From positions 26,178,001-26,242,000 of the forward strand of contig NC_080581.1 in assembly GCF_029962835.1 (NCBI RefSeq): DNA of 64,000 bases, read 5' to 3'. The notes under the pieces are model-generated. The model was not told the origin of the DNA and did not search any database. It was given only the letters and a program-made list of their open reading frames with translations. Each line of letters starts with the position of its first letter. Positions within the stretch are counted from its first letter, which is position 1. A program made the position numbers and the translations under genes. This DNA is from Magnolia sinica. Its lineage: Eukaryota; Streptophyta; Magnoliopsida; Magnoliales; Magnoliaceae. Positions 1 through 11,605 of this stretch are shown here, one piece after another.

Positions 1-2340
1 GTCACGTGTGGTGTCCACATCATCCATCTGGGACAGAGGGACCCACCGTGCGCTGTGGGTTTCATCCAGATAGTCTGGACGTAGCCAGCAGTGAAGTGTG
101 AGCAGACAGTGGGGATGTAATAGGTAAAAAAAAGGAAGTAATGATAATTAATATTATATTAATATAATATAGTATACAGGATATAGATGGTGGCGGGCCC
201 TACGTTGGACCCACTTGTTTTGCTTGCAGCAGCAATCGCTGCACCTCACCACAGCTATGTAGCTGCTTTATTGATGGTGGGCCCTACGTGTACCGGACAC
301 CAGCTATAGAGCTGCTGTATTGACGCAGCTACTTCTGTAGGTCCCACCTGTTTCATCCACACCATCCTTGGATGCTGGGACCCACCTTATTGTATATATC
401 TACACCATCAGTCCATTTTTATGGACTTGGAGGACCACACATGTGGACCACCTCAATGAAGTAGGTTGGCTGGTGTACCTCTCACCAACAATATAGCTGC
501 TGTGTTCAGCAGTTCCGTGGGTGTCATCATGTGGTCTGTGTTTCACCCAGACCATCCGTCTGTTTTTCAGGTGAGGTGGGGTCCACCTTGATTTATTTAT
601 CCACACCACGTGGACCCACCGATGTTCATGTCATCCACACCGTCCAGATCTCTGGATGGTGGGCCCCTTGGTAATGTATATTAACCGTCCAGACCTTCAT
701 CTGGACACTGGACAGGACCATGTGATATTGTATATTATATATAATATAATATTATATATAATAAATGTTATAGCTGGTGGCCCCACGTGGAAACCACCTT
801 TATGTTTTATTTTTATTTTTATTTTTATTGTTATTTTATATACAACCGTCCACCCACTTGGTGTGTGGGGCCCACCCACACGTGCTGCACGTGTGGGATG
901 GGCTCACCTTGATGTATTTGTCATGGCTGCACCATCCAGATGAAAGGTGGCCCTGACGATGTACGTGGGGTATATCCACATCGTCCAGCTCTTTTGACAG
1001 TGGAGCTCACCTTGATGCATGTAGCCACGCTGTCCATCATCTGGTGGGACCCACCTGTTGAGAGATGGCCACCCATTCCACACGTGGACATGGGGCCCTA
1101 ATGTAAGTGTTTTATACCACCGTGTGTTGGACGGCAGGATCCACATCGTAATGTATGTGTCTTAGCCGTGCCCTCCGTCTGATGGGACCCACGTGATTTA
1201 TAAGTCTTATTTGCACCATCCACACATGTGTGGACTCCACACGTGATGCATGTGTCCTACATCTAGGCCGTCTGTCCAGGCCTGGACGCTGGGTGCTGGC
1301 GGCCCCCTTTTTTTCATACACACATATACTCTCATATATATATATATAATATTATATTATTATATCATATGTATATATGATTTATATATATGTATGTGGT
1401 GGGCCCATGTGGGACCCACCTGCTGGACAGATTGGCAGAGGTACCTCACACCAGCTATATAGCTGTGTATTGACGTCAGTAGTTTTTTTGTGGGCCCCGT
1501 TTGATGTATGTATTGCATGCCGTCCATCTATGCCATCCATATGAGTGAGCCCCACTAGCACATTCTGTGGATTTGATCACGAGGTAAGTGTTTTACCCCA
1601 ACCGCCCATCTGTGGCCCGGCAGCAGAGCAGCTGCTGTGTTGGCGTCAACAAGGTGTTGTGGGCCTGATCATGATGTATTTATTTCATCCACACCATCCA
1701 GATTGTGTTGAACAGTGCTGGACAATGTTTAAACGGTGTTGATTTACATGAATGATGGTTGGAAGGTGCTAATTTACCTAGACAATGTTCGGACGTGCTG
1801 TGGGCTCCACCGCGATGTAGGGGCCCATTTGTTGTGTGTGTGGGGCTCACCTGTCATGCATATTAGGCCCATGTGATGGGGTCCACCTTGGTGTGCATAT
1901 TCTATATTAGCACCGTCCAATTTTAGACAGTGCCACATGAGGCCTACCATTGATGCATGTATTGTATATCCATTGATGTATGTATTATATATCTATGCCG
2001 TCCATTTGTACGGCCCACTGTGCTGTATGCATTGCATATCCATGTCGTCCATTTGTGCGGCCCGCATTGATGTATATTGCGGCCCATATGATGGGGCCCA
2101 ATGTGGTGTATTTGCGGGCCCATTGGGGAGGCCCAAAGTGATGTATTCATGACCCATATGACGAGGCCCATTGTGAAGTATTTCTGGCCATTGTGTGAGG
2201 CCATGGGCCCATGATACGATTGACCCTATGAGAGCCACTACTTGGGAGCAATGTTGGTTAAATGGCCGCATTGATGGGCAATGATGGTTGGATGTCCACA
2301 TTGTGACCTTCCCTTAGGCCTTATTAGGCCATTGTCATAA
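1..2340. repeat. GTGGGGCCCACC-type dispersed and tandem repeats in LTR copy A
   Basis: The stretch is built of many short degenerate units of the form gtgggaccCACC, followed by ATCCACACCGTCCAT. From about 1820 to 2340 it becomes a loose tandem array of GGCCCAT..GATGTATT units. An AT-rich block (721-770) matches AT-rich blocks near 51.8 and 58.57 kb in the other copies. Open frames here run through the repeat and show no protein family. Confidence 0.6.
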
Positions 2341-2499
2341 TTATCTTGTGGGTTAACCCAGATAAGTGGGCCCCATCACATAGACGGGTGGCTCCGTGCT
2401 ACTGGATTTGATATAACCACGGTCGAGGGCCAATCTTTACATTACGGATGATCGGTTGTTCATCAATGGACCCCGCTTGGTTTATATGCTGATTTGTCT

Positions 2500-3110
2500 T
2501 GGCCGATTGTCGAATACCGATCGAGGCTGATTACCGATCAAGGCTGATTATCGATCGAGGCCGATTACCGATTCTGATTTGTCTTAGTCGAGTGCTTATT
2601 ATCGATCGATCTGATTGACGTGACAGATTTGCCGATTCTGATTATCGATCGATCTCGATTGTTGTGACCGATTTGTCGACTCTAATTATCGATCGATCTC
2701 GATTGTCGTGACCAATTTGCCGACTCTGATTATCGATCGATCCCGATTATCGTGACCGATTTTCTGACTCTGATTATCGATCGACCCGATTGTCGTGACC
2801 GATTTGCCGATTCTGATTACCGATCGATCCGATTGTCGTGACCGATTTACCAACTTTGATTATCGATCGATGTTGATTGTCGTAATCTATTTGCCGATTC
2901 TGATTATCGATCAACCCGATTGTCGTGACCGATTTGCCGATTCTGATTATCGATCGATCCGATTGTCGTGACCGATTTGCCGATTCCGATTGTCGATCGA
3001 TTCCGATTGTCGAGGCCGAGTATCGAAGCGATTCCAATTGTCGAGGTCGATTGTATAGGCCAACTCCGATTGTCGAGGCCAATTTCGAGTGTCGATTTTG
3101 ATTGTCGACA
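2500..3110. repeat. 43-bp ATCGATCGAT satellite, copy A
   Basis: About 14 tandem degenerate units of roughly 43 bp. Each holds the palindrome ATCGATCGAT, then CCGATTGTCGTGACCGAT and TTGCCGATTCTGATT. The same unit, reverse-complemented, forms the arrays in copies B, C and D. Confidence 0.85.
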
Positions 3111-3420
3111 CCTATATGATGTATATGCGAACCGTAGTTGAGGCCTACTGTGATGTATTCATGGCCCATGGGCAAGGCCCATTGTGGTGTATTCGTGGCC
3201 TATAGGCAAGGCCATTGTGATATGTATTAGGCTCATGATGTATCCCGCATCTGATGTATTCGTGACCCATGTGTAGGGCCCACATGTCATTTATTCGAAG
3301 CCCATGAGCAGGGCCCACCTGTTGTGCATATGTGGCCCTTGAGTAAAGCCCATGGTGTTGTATATTAGGTCCATGTGTGAGGCCATGAGTCTACTATATA
3401 GTAGGCTTTATGTGGGTCAT
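3110..3420. repeat. GGCCCAT tandem repeats, copy A second block
   Basis: Loose repeats of ATGGCCCATGGGCAAGGCCC type, with a period near 40 bp, flank the satellite on the other side from 1820-2340. The remainder of the LTR (3420-5170) holds no gene that I recognise. Confidence 0.55.
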
Positions 3421-5227
3421 TCCTTGAGGGCAATGTTGGTTAAATGTCTACATTGTTGAGATCGATTGTCGATGCCGGTCATTGATACCGATTATGAGTA
3501 TGTGACTGTATAGCATCATGATACATGCCCATATGCATCATCTGCATGTTTGTTATGAGATGTGATTGACCATTGTATATTTCATTAGGCAAATTGTTAT
3601 GAGACTCCCTGATAGGCGGAGGTTGTCTAACATGAGCGCACGGTATGCGCAGGGTTGATGCATGACTGGATTGTATGACTCATGCATCTTGCATTATGTG
3701 CCCTAGCGACATCAGGGCTGTAACCTCCACAGGCATATTGTGGATGGCCAGATGGGGCACCAGAAATCTGTTCTACATGGGGTGTTATAGATATCCCTGG
3801 GTGAAAGTCCCTAAACCCTCTTGGTTCCAGAGGTTGCTCCAACGTCTAGACCGAGTGGATACACGAGCACATGAGGGCCGTATACCGTTAGGCCGCGTCT
3901 CCCACTGTGTCGTGGTCGGTTGGAAGGGGGTATGACCTTACCTGCCCGATATGAAGGGGCTAATGTAGGCTGAGTTTGACCAGCTCGAGGAATGGGTCCG
4001 CTATTGACGAGCCGGGCCCGATATTGGTAGGCGGATAGTGAGGTCTCTTCTACTCACCTTGTTGTGCGCGATAGGGCGGCAACTCGGTTTGGAGTGTAAT
4101 AGACTCCAGTGATTTCCCAGAGAGGAACCGTACTGATATGTGGACTTATTGAGTAGGAGTTGCATGTTCATACATTCATTTCATTCATATCCACTCAGGC
4201 TGGTGGTGCGCAACTAATTGTTGTGTTCCTTCGCATGGCCATGATTTTGGTTGGGCGCACGACTAACCTGAGATCAGGAGTCTACTACATTGAGTCTGGC
4301 TATCCAAATTTAGGTATGGGACTGGTTTGGATAGAAGTCTCTTGTGATGGACCCCGTAGCCTGCGATACTATGTACTATCATCCTGACTTCACACTCCAG
4401 CTTAGTGATTTTATTCGCATCGCATTGCATCTTTAGCACATAGCAGTTAGTTTACTGTGCTTTTATGTTGCATAACATAATTAAGGTTAACAATATTCGT
4501 GGACTCGGTATCTGATATTTGGCTTACTATGTCTCCCCATTGCATAGGTGATTTACATTACTTCCTCAGTATATGATATTGGTTTATTATATTCTTGCAT
4601 CGCATAGCCTGGATAAGGCTGATGGTATTTATGGGCCTATCAGTATGTTTTCTTATTACTCCGATATCGTATGATTTATGATCTTGCCAGTATTTATGAT
4701 GTTGTATGATTATGGGCTTCTTAGTATTTTCGCTTACTCTGATTACTCTGATATTTCTTACTTGACACTTACCTTATGCACACACTTACACCACCCACTA
4801 AGCTTTCTATAAGCTTATGCACGATAGATGCGTGCAGGTGATGTTAGGTTGCAGCAGCATTGAGCCTGGAGCGTGCAGCGGTCTTCTGGAGCTTTGATTT
4901 ATTTTATATATGTATTTCCTTTTCAGTATTGTACTCAAACGATTATATTAGTGGATATGTGATGATGATGTTGCCTTGGTGATTTGGGTAATCTTGTGGT
5001 TATGCTCATTACGAGATAAATGTACATTGAAGAAAAAAAATCCTCCTTGTAGGATCCCAGGATCGAAATCTGGCGTTTATATGCTGGGAGCCGAGAATGG
5101 GGTACTACGGAGGCTGTCAATACCGGATTTGGCGATCGGAAATTTTGTGAGCCCGGTCTCCAAGTTTGGGGCGTGACATTAAGTATCTTGTTGTGAATGA
5201 GAGAGTTTAGAATTGTCAAGTGTCTAT

Positions 5228-5347
5228 AGAACTCATCGGCACAAGGTAGATGATGTGGATTCTCTCACTAAAGGCCTTACTATCATACTCTTTAAGGAAC
5301 ATGTTACGTCTATAGGAGTTGTAAATTCCAATGATGCATTTGAATAG
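5228..5347 (+). pseudogene. Ty1/copia polyprotein C-terminal tail (RNase H end), remnant
   Basis: The plus strand reads RTHRHKVDDVDSLTKGL and then HVTSIGVVNSNDAFE followed by a stop. The D-(S/I)-(L/F)-TKGL motif is the usual tail of copia RNase H (..VADIFTKGL..). Only the last 40 or so codons remain, and LTR copy A abuts upstream at 5178. The remnant is on the plus strand whereas the nearby gag is on the minus strand, so the two come from different elements or from a rearranged one. Confidence 0.5.
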
Positions 5348-5754
5348 TAGAGGTTTTCATTTTTTATCCTATTATTTACCGACATTTTAGAGATCTATTT
5401 ATATACAGTGATGATTCTGTTATTCAGTTTATATCTTATTTCTCCTTCAATGTGCACATTCAGTTTTGAGTGAGCAAGACTTTGGTTTGTGTCTTGGTGA
5501 CATGTTCAGTAGGACTACTTGAAGATAGGCATGTATGATCACATTAGACATGTAATCTTCATACCACACCATTTATCTTCGATCCATATCATTAAGGCTA
5601 TTGGTATTCATGACCATTATTTGTCACACTTCGAAAAATATAAATGTTGTGTTGACTACCATGATTCAATATCAATGGTCTTGATAGACCAGATCTGACA
5701 AGTGTTGCTCATAATTATCCAACGGTGTTGTTTTAAAACTTAGTAGGATGCCCA
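5348..5754. other. No gene; probable copia 3' non-coding sequence
   Basis: AT-rich sequence directly after the copia tail, with no open frame of note. By position it would be the 3' untranslated/LTR part of that copia relic. I see no boundaries. Confidence 0.3.
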
Positions 5755-6302
5755 TTAGGAACTTTCAAAGGCAATAGATTGAGGAGGGTGGACATGAGGT
5801 CGGAGTCAGTGATGGGATTTGCCACGGCGGCTAGGTTGTTCACAATAGACTTTACAGACTAGATGTATTCAGACATAGGGGTAGCACCCATTTTGATAGT
5901 GTACAACTAATACTTAAGTTGTTGTATGCGAGCTCGGGAGGACAACGCAAAGATTCTCTTCAGAGTACATCGCACATCACGAGATGTGGTGAGGCCGACA
6001 ACGTGGGCTAAGAACGATTCAGTGAGGGAGGAGATGAGCCAACAAAGGAGCATTTGATCCATTTTAGTCCATCTAGTGTAGTAAGGATTAAGCATAGGTA
6101 AGGTATCCTTCTCAATTGGAGGGAGGAGATGATCTGGACATGGAAAGGTGTCATTGACAAGGCCTTCAAGATCATGGAGTTTTAGTATGGGAAGAAACTG
6201 GGAACGCCATACCAAAAAATTACCTTTGTTAAGTTTGATGTTGAGGAAGTGAGTGATGTTAGAGACAGATGACGCCAAGGAGGAAGATGAAGTGCTCAAC
6301 AT
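5755..6302 (-). pseudogene. Ty1/copia gag pseudogene (UBN2 / retrotran_gag type)
   Basis: Read on the minus strand, an ATG at 6302 opens a 131-codon frame. It carries the copia Gag signature LNKGNFLVWRSQFLPIL, then MLLCWLISSLTES and SSRARIQQLKY. A stop after LKY (5907) and another further on break it. The same frame continues with MSEYI, SVKSIVNNLAAVANPI and LMSTLLN to about 5755, so the gag once ran on. It should normally continue into the CCHC zinc knuckle and pol, which are missing. The start sits 20 bp after a primer-binding site and 34 bp after an LTR end, the normal order for a copia element. Confidence 0.8.
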
Positions 6303-6321
6303 GGTGGATGCACTTGTAATA

Positions 6322-6333
6322 GCTCTGATACCA
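6322..6333 (-). other. Primer-binding site (initiator Met tRNA type)
   Basis: The minus strand reads TGGTATCAGAGC, the standard plant copia/gypsy primer-binding site for initiator tRNA-Met, 3 bp after the LTR end. Confidence 0.85.
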
Positions 6334-6336
6334 AGA

Positions 6337-6590
6337 TGAATTGGGATGTAATTCGATACACCTTATGAAGGTGCACGGTCTCTATTTATTATTAATTGAG
6401 GGGAACAATCAGCCATTAATGTAGAGGGTTATTATAAGAGAAATACATAGTAACTAAATATTATTAGGCTAATTATAGCTATATACAATTAGAGCAAGCT
6501 TATCTATAGACACTAGGATATGCACGATCACGAGTTGCCTTACAGGGAGAATCCATGAGATTTTATCCATGCATGTTATCTTCTCTAACA
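6337..6590 (-). mobile_element. Copia 5' LTR (about 254 bp)
   Basis: On the minus strand the LTR starts TGTTAGAGAAGATAAC at 6590 and ends CCCAATTCA at 6337, giving TG..CA ends and correct spacing to the primer-binding site. The partner LTR is not found; the element is truncated on the gag side near 5755. Confidence 0.65.
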
Positions 6591-8690
6591 GGGCCATCAC
6601 TATGTTTGTGAGAAATACATGATGTTCATCCATTTTGCAAAGCTCATTATAGGGCCTGGGCCTAAATGGTAGGTGGATCTAAAAGTCAGGAAAGCACGAT
6701 AGAAAAAAAAAGTAAGTAAGAAAAAAGTTGAGTGATGAAACCTCCATGGCCACCGTGATGTTTATATGCTCTCCCAAACTGTGAATAAAAGATGAAATGA
6801 TCTTTGGCTTGATCTTGAGTTGGCTAGAACATGGACAACATCATGATCAATCCAGGCTAGACTGTGGTGCAGAGATGGCTGGGAAGAGGCTAAGGGGGTA
6901 GCTAAAAATCAGATCTAGGAGGCTTGAAGCTCCTTCTCACCCTCACTCTCTTCCTCTCTCTGTCCCTCTCTCTAACTTAAAACTTTGGAATGAGATGTGT
7001 TGTTGTTGAAATGTGAAGAGGAGGGGGCTATTTATAGCCTTTTGGGATGGCATTGTGGTAATCGCTGGGTTTGTGAAGGGTAAAAGCTGACATGGCAGCT
7101 CGGGATTGGTTGAGGAGAGAGAAATGCTACGCGGCATATTTTTATGGGCTCTTGGGGGTAGGTAAAAGGGTAAATAGGGTGAACTATAGGGGTAATTTCA
7201 TATGAAAGTTGACTTTGGGATGGAGGACAGCTGTGTGCCCAGAGGGGACACCTGTCGGATAAGGGGTGGCAGTCGGATTACCGCCCACGGTAGTCCGACT
7301 ACCGCCCGGGCTGGGTTTCCCCTATGCTTTGATCAGTAAGCTTTCTTTGGTGCTCTGGTTCGGCCCAAAGTCTTTTTTCAAGATTTTGGCTCAAAAAGGT
7401 TAGGTGTATTTTTGGGTTTTGTATTGATTTTCATATACGCTCTGGCTGAGGTGATGGTTTAGGGTTTGGATTAGGGTTTAAGCTAGGGTTAGGGTTTTAG
7501 GCTGGGATTACGATTTAGTTTAGGATATGATCATGATTTCCAAATTGTTCTAATTCTCTCGAGTGCCAAAGCGAGCGGACACCTCACCCTTCTGGTAAGA
7601 AAAGATAGTGGTTCGAATTTGTTGCTTTCCATTGTATCGTTGTCAGTTGACTATTTGGAAAAGAGATGACTCGTACATATCATGAGGGTTGAGGAAAACG
7701 CTATGATTGTCCCTGCGCTTTCTGCGACATTACGGGCCATGAATTACAACCCTTTCACGTCAGATTGTTAATAGCATTGGAGGGTAAGTCTGAAAAGTAG
7801 GGCCTCTACACATCAATGCAACTTTACGAGGATTCCCGTACTGTTTGGATCTGTTGTTTCCTTTGCTATGTAATTACCCTAGGAGTATTCGTTCCGTTTG
7901 ATTGTCAAAGTGGTTAGTTGCCCTACGTGTCGATGCGGCCTTACGGGGAACTCACTATGCCGACTTGGACTCGATCAAATTTTTTAAATATCCCAAACTA
8001 GGTATGTGCGGGTAATCTCTTGCCATGCAGTTTGCTGATTATGATGGTTACAACATATTGTCTTCTCTTTAAGTTTGATTATTCTTTCCAGGGATAGATC
8101 AAATCACTCTCTTGCATTCGACTCGTACGATTGTCCAGATATGAAGATCGGGCTAATTGTACTTGTATCATATACAGGTTCGATCATCCTCCAGGGAGAC
8201 CAGAAGGGATCGAATCTTATTTTACTGTTTGCACTGGCCACAACTAGAGAATATGGAAATTCCTCAGTGTACTACGTGGCACATGCATTTTTGAAAAAAA
8301 AATTATTTGAAAACTACCCTTTTCGGAACAAAATTCCTTGGGGATTTTATTTAAATATTTTTAGATTTTAAAAAAATATCCATTCGTTCTTGCGGGTGGG
8401 CATCATCGTTTGGTTTTTATTTGCACAATATCGAACAGTCATGTTGCCTCCACTAATGAATTAATGGGGATTTTACCATGATTTTGTTTTGTATTTTTTT
8501 TTTTTTTTTTTTTGTTACAATTTATCATTTCATTTTATCAATATACCCAATTTCTCATGAGATTTTGCAATTTCTCGCAAGATATTGGGTCTTTTCATGA
8601 GGAGATTCCTTTTCTCTCCTTTTCTAACCATTATCCAATGGTTCATGACATTTTTTGGTCATCCCATCAACTCAAGAGTGACAGGTGTGT
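6591..8690. other. No recognisable gene
   Basis: Mixed sequence without a supportable protein. It contains a palindromic motif (GGCAGTCGGATTACCGCC.. and GGTAGTCCGACTACCGCC, 7266-7305) that recurs at 8700-8740 and 11308-11465, TTAGGGTTT-like stretches (7455-7500), and a T22 run near 8492-8513. By its position left of the antisense frames it could include the 3' LTR of the decayed gypsy element, but I cannot place LTR ends. Confidence 0.35.
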
Positions 8691-9359
8691 TGTCCCATGT
8701 ACGTCGGGCGGCGGGCGGCAGTCCAACTACTGCCTGGCATAAGATTGCCCAATGACCGGGCGCTGGCGCTGGTTCGGGCATGGTGCTTCCTTCCCTATTT
8801 CTTCTCTTCCTCCACTCTGTCCAGGGATGCCATTTTTACTCCTTGGAAGCTTTGGTTGGTTGATCTTTCATCACTTGCAACTCCTCCTTGCTCCACTCCT
8901 CCATTTTTCTTCTGGGTGGCTGTTTGTTCACTGGATTGACCTTCTTGTTTGTGTGTTTGCCGGATTTTGGGTATCCATGCTTGTGGAGTTTTTTAAAATG
9001 CTCATCTGTGGCCTCAGATCTTCCTTTTGGATATGGGAGAGTTGTGATCGGGACATTGGACAACATTGCTCGAAATTCTAGTCGTTGGATCTTGCTGGAA
9101 ATTTTTATTTTAATATGGCAAATGTATTTTTTGTAATTTTGATTGAGTGGGATATGATAAGAAAGGGCGCCCACTCTTATTTTGTTTATGGCCATTTTTT
9201 TTTTTTTGGAGAGGAGATGATCTGGATTGTAGAATGGTGGGCCAGGATGGGTGAATCGAGGTCCACTTGGATCTTCCAGTATCATGGATCTTGATGGTGG
9301 ACCATCATTTTTGGAGCACTCTTTGGCATGATTTTTGGCTCCATGTATGGATTAGATTT

Positions 9360-9590
9360 CTCAAGTGGGCCTTGGATCATGGACTTAGAAGCATGGGCCT
9401 TGTCTTGGACATGTGGGCCTAGGACAGTGGGCCTTGGGCAATGGGCCTTGGAACTTGAATTTTTGAGGTGGGCCTTGATATGTGGGCTCTTGAATGATGG
9501 GTCTTGGGCTCGGGGATATGGGCCTTGGATAACGGGCCTTGCCTTGGGCTTTTGAGTGGGCTTTGATATGTGGGCCTTGTAGTGAGAAGG
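9360..9590. repeat. Degenerate TGGGCCTTG tandem repeats
   Basis: About a dozen copies of TGGGCCTTGG/GTGGGCTTTGA spaced 12-30 bp. Long minus-strand frames across it (8836-9740) are a by-product of this repeat and show no protein family. Confidence 0.6.
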
Positions 9591-9604
9591 ATACTCACCT
9601 GTAA

Positions 9605-11046
9605 GTGTTTTGCTCATGCAGCATGTCTTGCCAGGGTCGCAACGAGGCTGGTCCTTCTCATCATTTCGCTGATCCATGTTATATGCCTCGGGAGGGTCGG
9701 CACTTATCTGATGTGGCCCGTGAGGGAGGCGCTCCTGCAATCTTGAGGGGGCGTGGGGTTTGGACCCATTGGCCGGATTGGTTCAAGGATCCCCAATCCT
9801 TATTCTTCGAGGTGTTAGAGCGCACTCCTCTAGCCAGTTTCTTCAGGGTTCATCTGAGTAAGACAAACATGTCCCTGCTATCTGTGTTGACCAAGCGGTG
9901 GCGTGCGGAGACCTACACCTTTCATCTACCCTTTGGAGAATGGGGGAATACCCCTTATGATATTTATATGTAGCTGGGCCTCCGACACGAGGGAGGATCC
10001 ATCCCGTTCGAGGAGGACCTTCTAATCCTTTCTACTGATGACTGGATGAGCTTGTTGGGGATGATGCCAGATCCCACGGATTTCTCGAGCCCGCAGTTCA
10101 AGTTACTCTGGTTGTCCGCGAAATTTGCCCTTCGCATTCCGAAGACTGAGGCCGAGGCCATTGTGAAGGCTTATGCCTTGATTTTGTACACCATAGGAGT
10201 TATGATATTCTGCCACAGGAATGAGCTGGTGAATTCCCGTCTGTTGTCACTCGTGGCATATATCACCTTCCCCACTCCATATAATTGGAATGCGGCCCTT
10301 CTTGCCTATTTGTACGATGGGTTAAATAAGGCCAATCGCTGTAGCAGCAGATCTTTGATTGGCTTTTACCCGGTCATTGAGGTGCATGTCGGATCCTTTC
10401 CCTTCATACCATTCCTTGGATGATGGACGCTACTTCTGATTTTGATTTTACACTGGTCTACTTTTTTTTAAATCATTTTCCTCATCTGGCCCCTACTTTG
10501 ATCGACCGAACGCCTCCTTTTTCGTGCACGATGCTATGGTACAAGGATAACCGCAACCGCATGCGCTTGTTTTCTGATCTTGCATGGAGGTCAAACATCG
10601 ATGCCCTTATCCCCAATGGCGTAAGTGATTGCCTTGCCCATTGTTGTTTGTTTTTTTGCCCTTCATATCTGATCTTTCATATCTTTTGGAGTTCCACACC
10701 AGGCCATACCTTCAGTTGAACGCTGCTCTCATTCCTGTGGCTCAGGAGGCTTATCAGGCCTCATGTTAACACTACATTTTGGAGGATCCCCGAGTGACGA
10801 AATGGTACCTGGGTGAGAGGCTCTTTTGGTAGCTGACAGGTAGCCCTTTGGTTCCGTTTAGCCCTCCATCCGGTCCGTTAGATTGGAGGACGGTGTTGAA
10901 TAAGAATTGATCGTTGCTCTGCAGGGCTTTGAGGCCAGTGCATTTGTCAATCCAGCAAGAGAGTACAGCTCTTGGTGTGAGCAGTACGGCATTGGTCTGA
11001 TCCTTCAGCATGCCTACGCTCCAGGTGGTGGTGCGTGTTTTACTGG
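9605..11046 (+). pseudogene. Plant mobile domain (PMD-like) gene, broken
   Basis: The frame reads LERTPLASFFRVHLSKTN, LLSVLTKRWRAETYTFHLPF and GEWGNTPYDIYM. A TAG stop follows at 9971-9973, then LGLRHEGGSIPFEEDLLIL and further on to 10423. The order 'ALVERW..ETHTFHLP.GE.T.TL.DV..LLGL' is the hallmark of the plant mobile domain (Pfam PF10536 family from memory), found both in transposons and in MAIN/MAIL host proteins. The sense continues in another frame from about 10420 (DFDFTLVYFFLNHFPHLAP) to a likely splice donor near 10621. It resumes at about 10700-10907 (AALIPVAQEAYQAS, HYILEDPRVTKWYLGERLF) and about 10922-11046 (GFEASAFVNPAREYSSWCEQ). So it was an intron-containing gene with at least one stop and one frameshift. 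It is antisense to the gypsy pol piece at 14948-15371. Confidence 0.65.
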
Positions 11047-11307
11047 AGGAGGCCTTTTAGGGCCTCAAATTTGCCTAAAAGATACGGATGATTATGTACC
11101 TAATGACGATTAGTCTTGTTATATCATGTGATCATGTATCATCTGTTGTACAACCTTTCGTATATATCAAATCTCTTTTACCCGATGTCTTCTTTTCTGA
11201 TCACCTTTTGAGCCTTTATGTGGTCCTGATCGAGCCAACGGTAGAGAATTCATGTTCCACGGCATCCCGGGTGGGCCCCTCCCTTGATTTCAGTGCAAAG
11301 TGGGCCC

Positions 11308-11465
11308 AAGCGGTAGTTGGACTATCGCGAGCGGTAGTCCGACTACCGTCCATTGATATTTTGGAGCTATTCTGGCTTTGTCAGGTTGCACGAGCGAAAG
11401 AAGCAAGTGGGCGGTATTCGGATTAACGCGGGCGGTAATCTGATTACCACCCCTGCTCATCTTTT
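11308..11465. repeat. GGCGGTAGTCGGACTACCGCC palindromic motif cluster
   Basis: Four half-palindromic units (AGCGGTAGTTGGACTATCGC, AGCGGTAGTCCGACTACCG, GGCGGTATTCGGATTAACGC, GGCGGTAATCTGATTACC) lie between the two antisense frames. Related copies occur at 7266-7305 and 8700-8740. Confidence 0.6.
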
Positions 11466-11605
11466 GTTCTAGTGAGCTCAACTCTTTTCTGTTCGTCCAA
11501 ATCTATTCCTCTATTTATTCCTTCTCTACTCTAATAGTCTGAACGTTCCCTTTTGTCCCCTTCTTTTACTTTTTGTCTTACATTCTTCTTCCCTTTGTCT
11601 CTATT

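Larger units (their letters stand above)
1..5178 (+). mobile_element. Giant LTR, copy A (left end outside window)
   Basis: This is one LTR of the giant-LTR family also seen at 24853-30713, 47478-53703 and 54114-60413, here in the opposite orientation. It ends with GGGGCGTGACA at 5178, the same 3' end as the other copies read on their own strand. Shared blocks appear in the same order: GGGCC-rich repeats, an ATCGATCGAT satellite (2500-3110), a second GGGCC block (3110-3420), then a unique segment around 3600-5170. From the position of the AT-rich block, about 1 kb of the LTR lies before base 1. No primer-binding site follows at 5179, so this is either a solo LTR or the right-hand LTR of an element lying to the left. 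It contains no coding sequence. Confidence 0.75.

Noticed and set aside
8836..9740. Two minus-strand open frames of about 150 codons
   Set aside because: They run through TGGGCCTTG repeats on the opposite strand, are P/K/H-rich by composition, and show no family motif.
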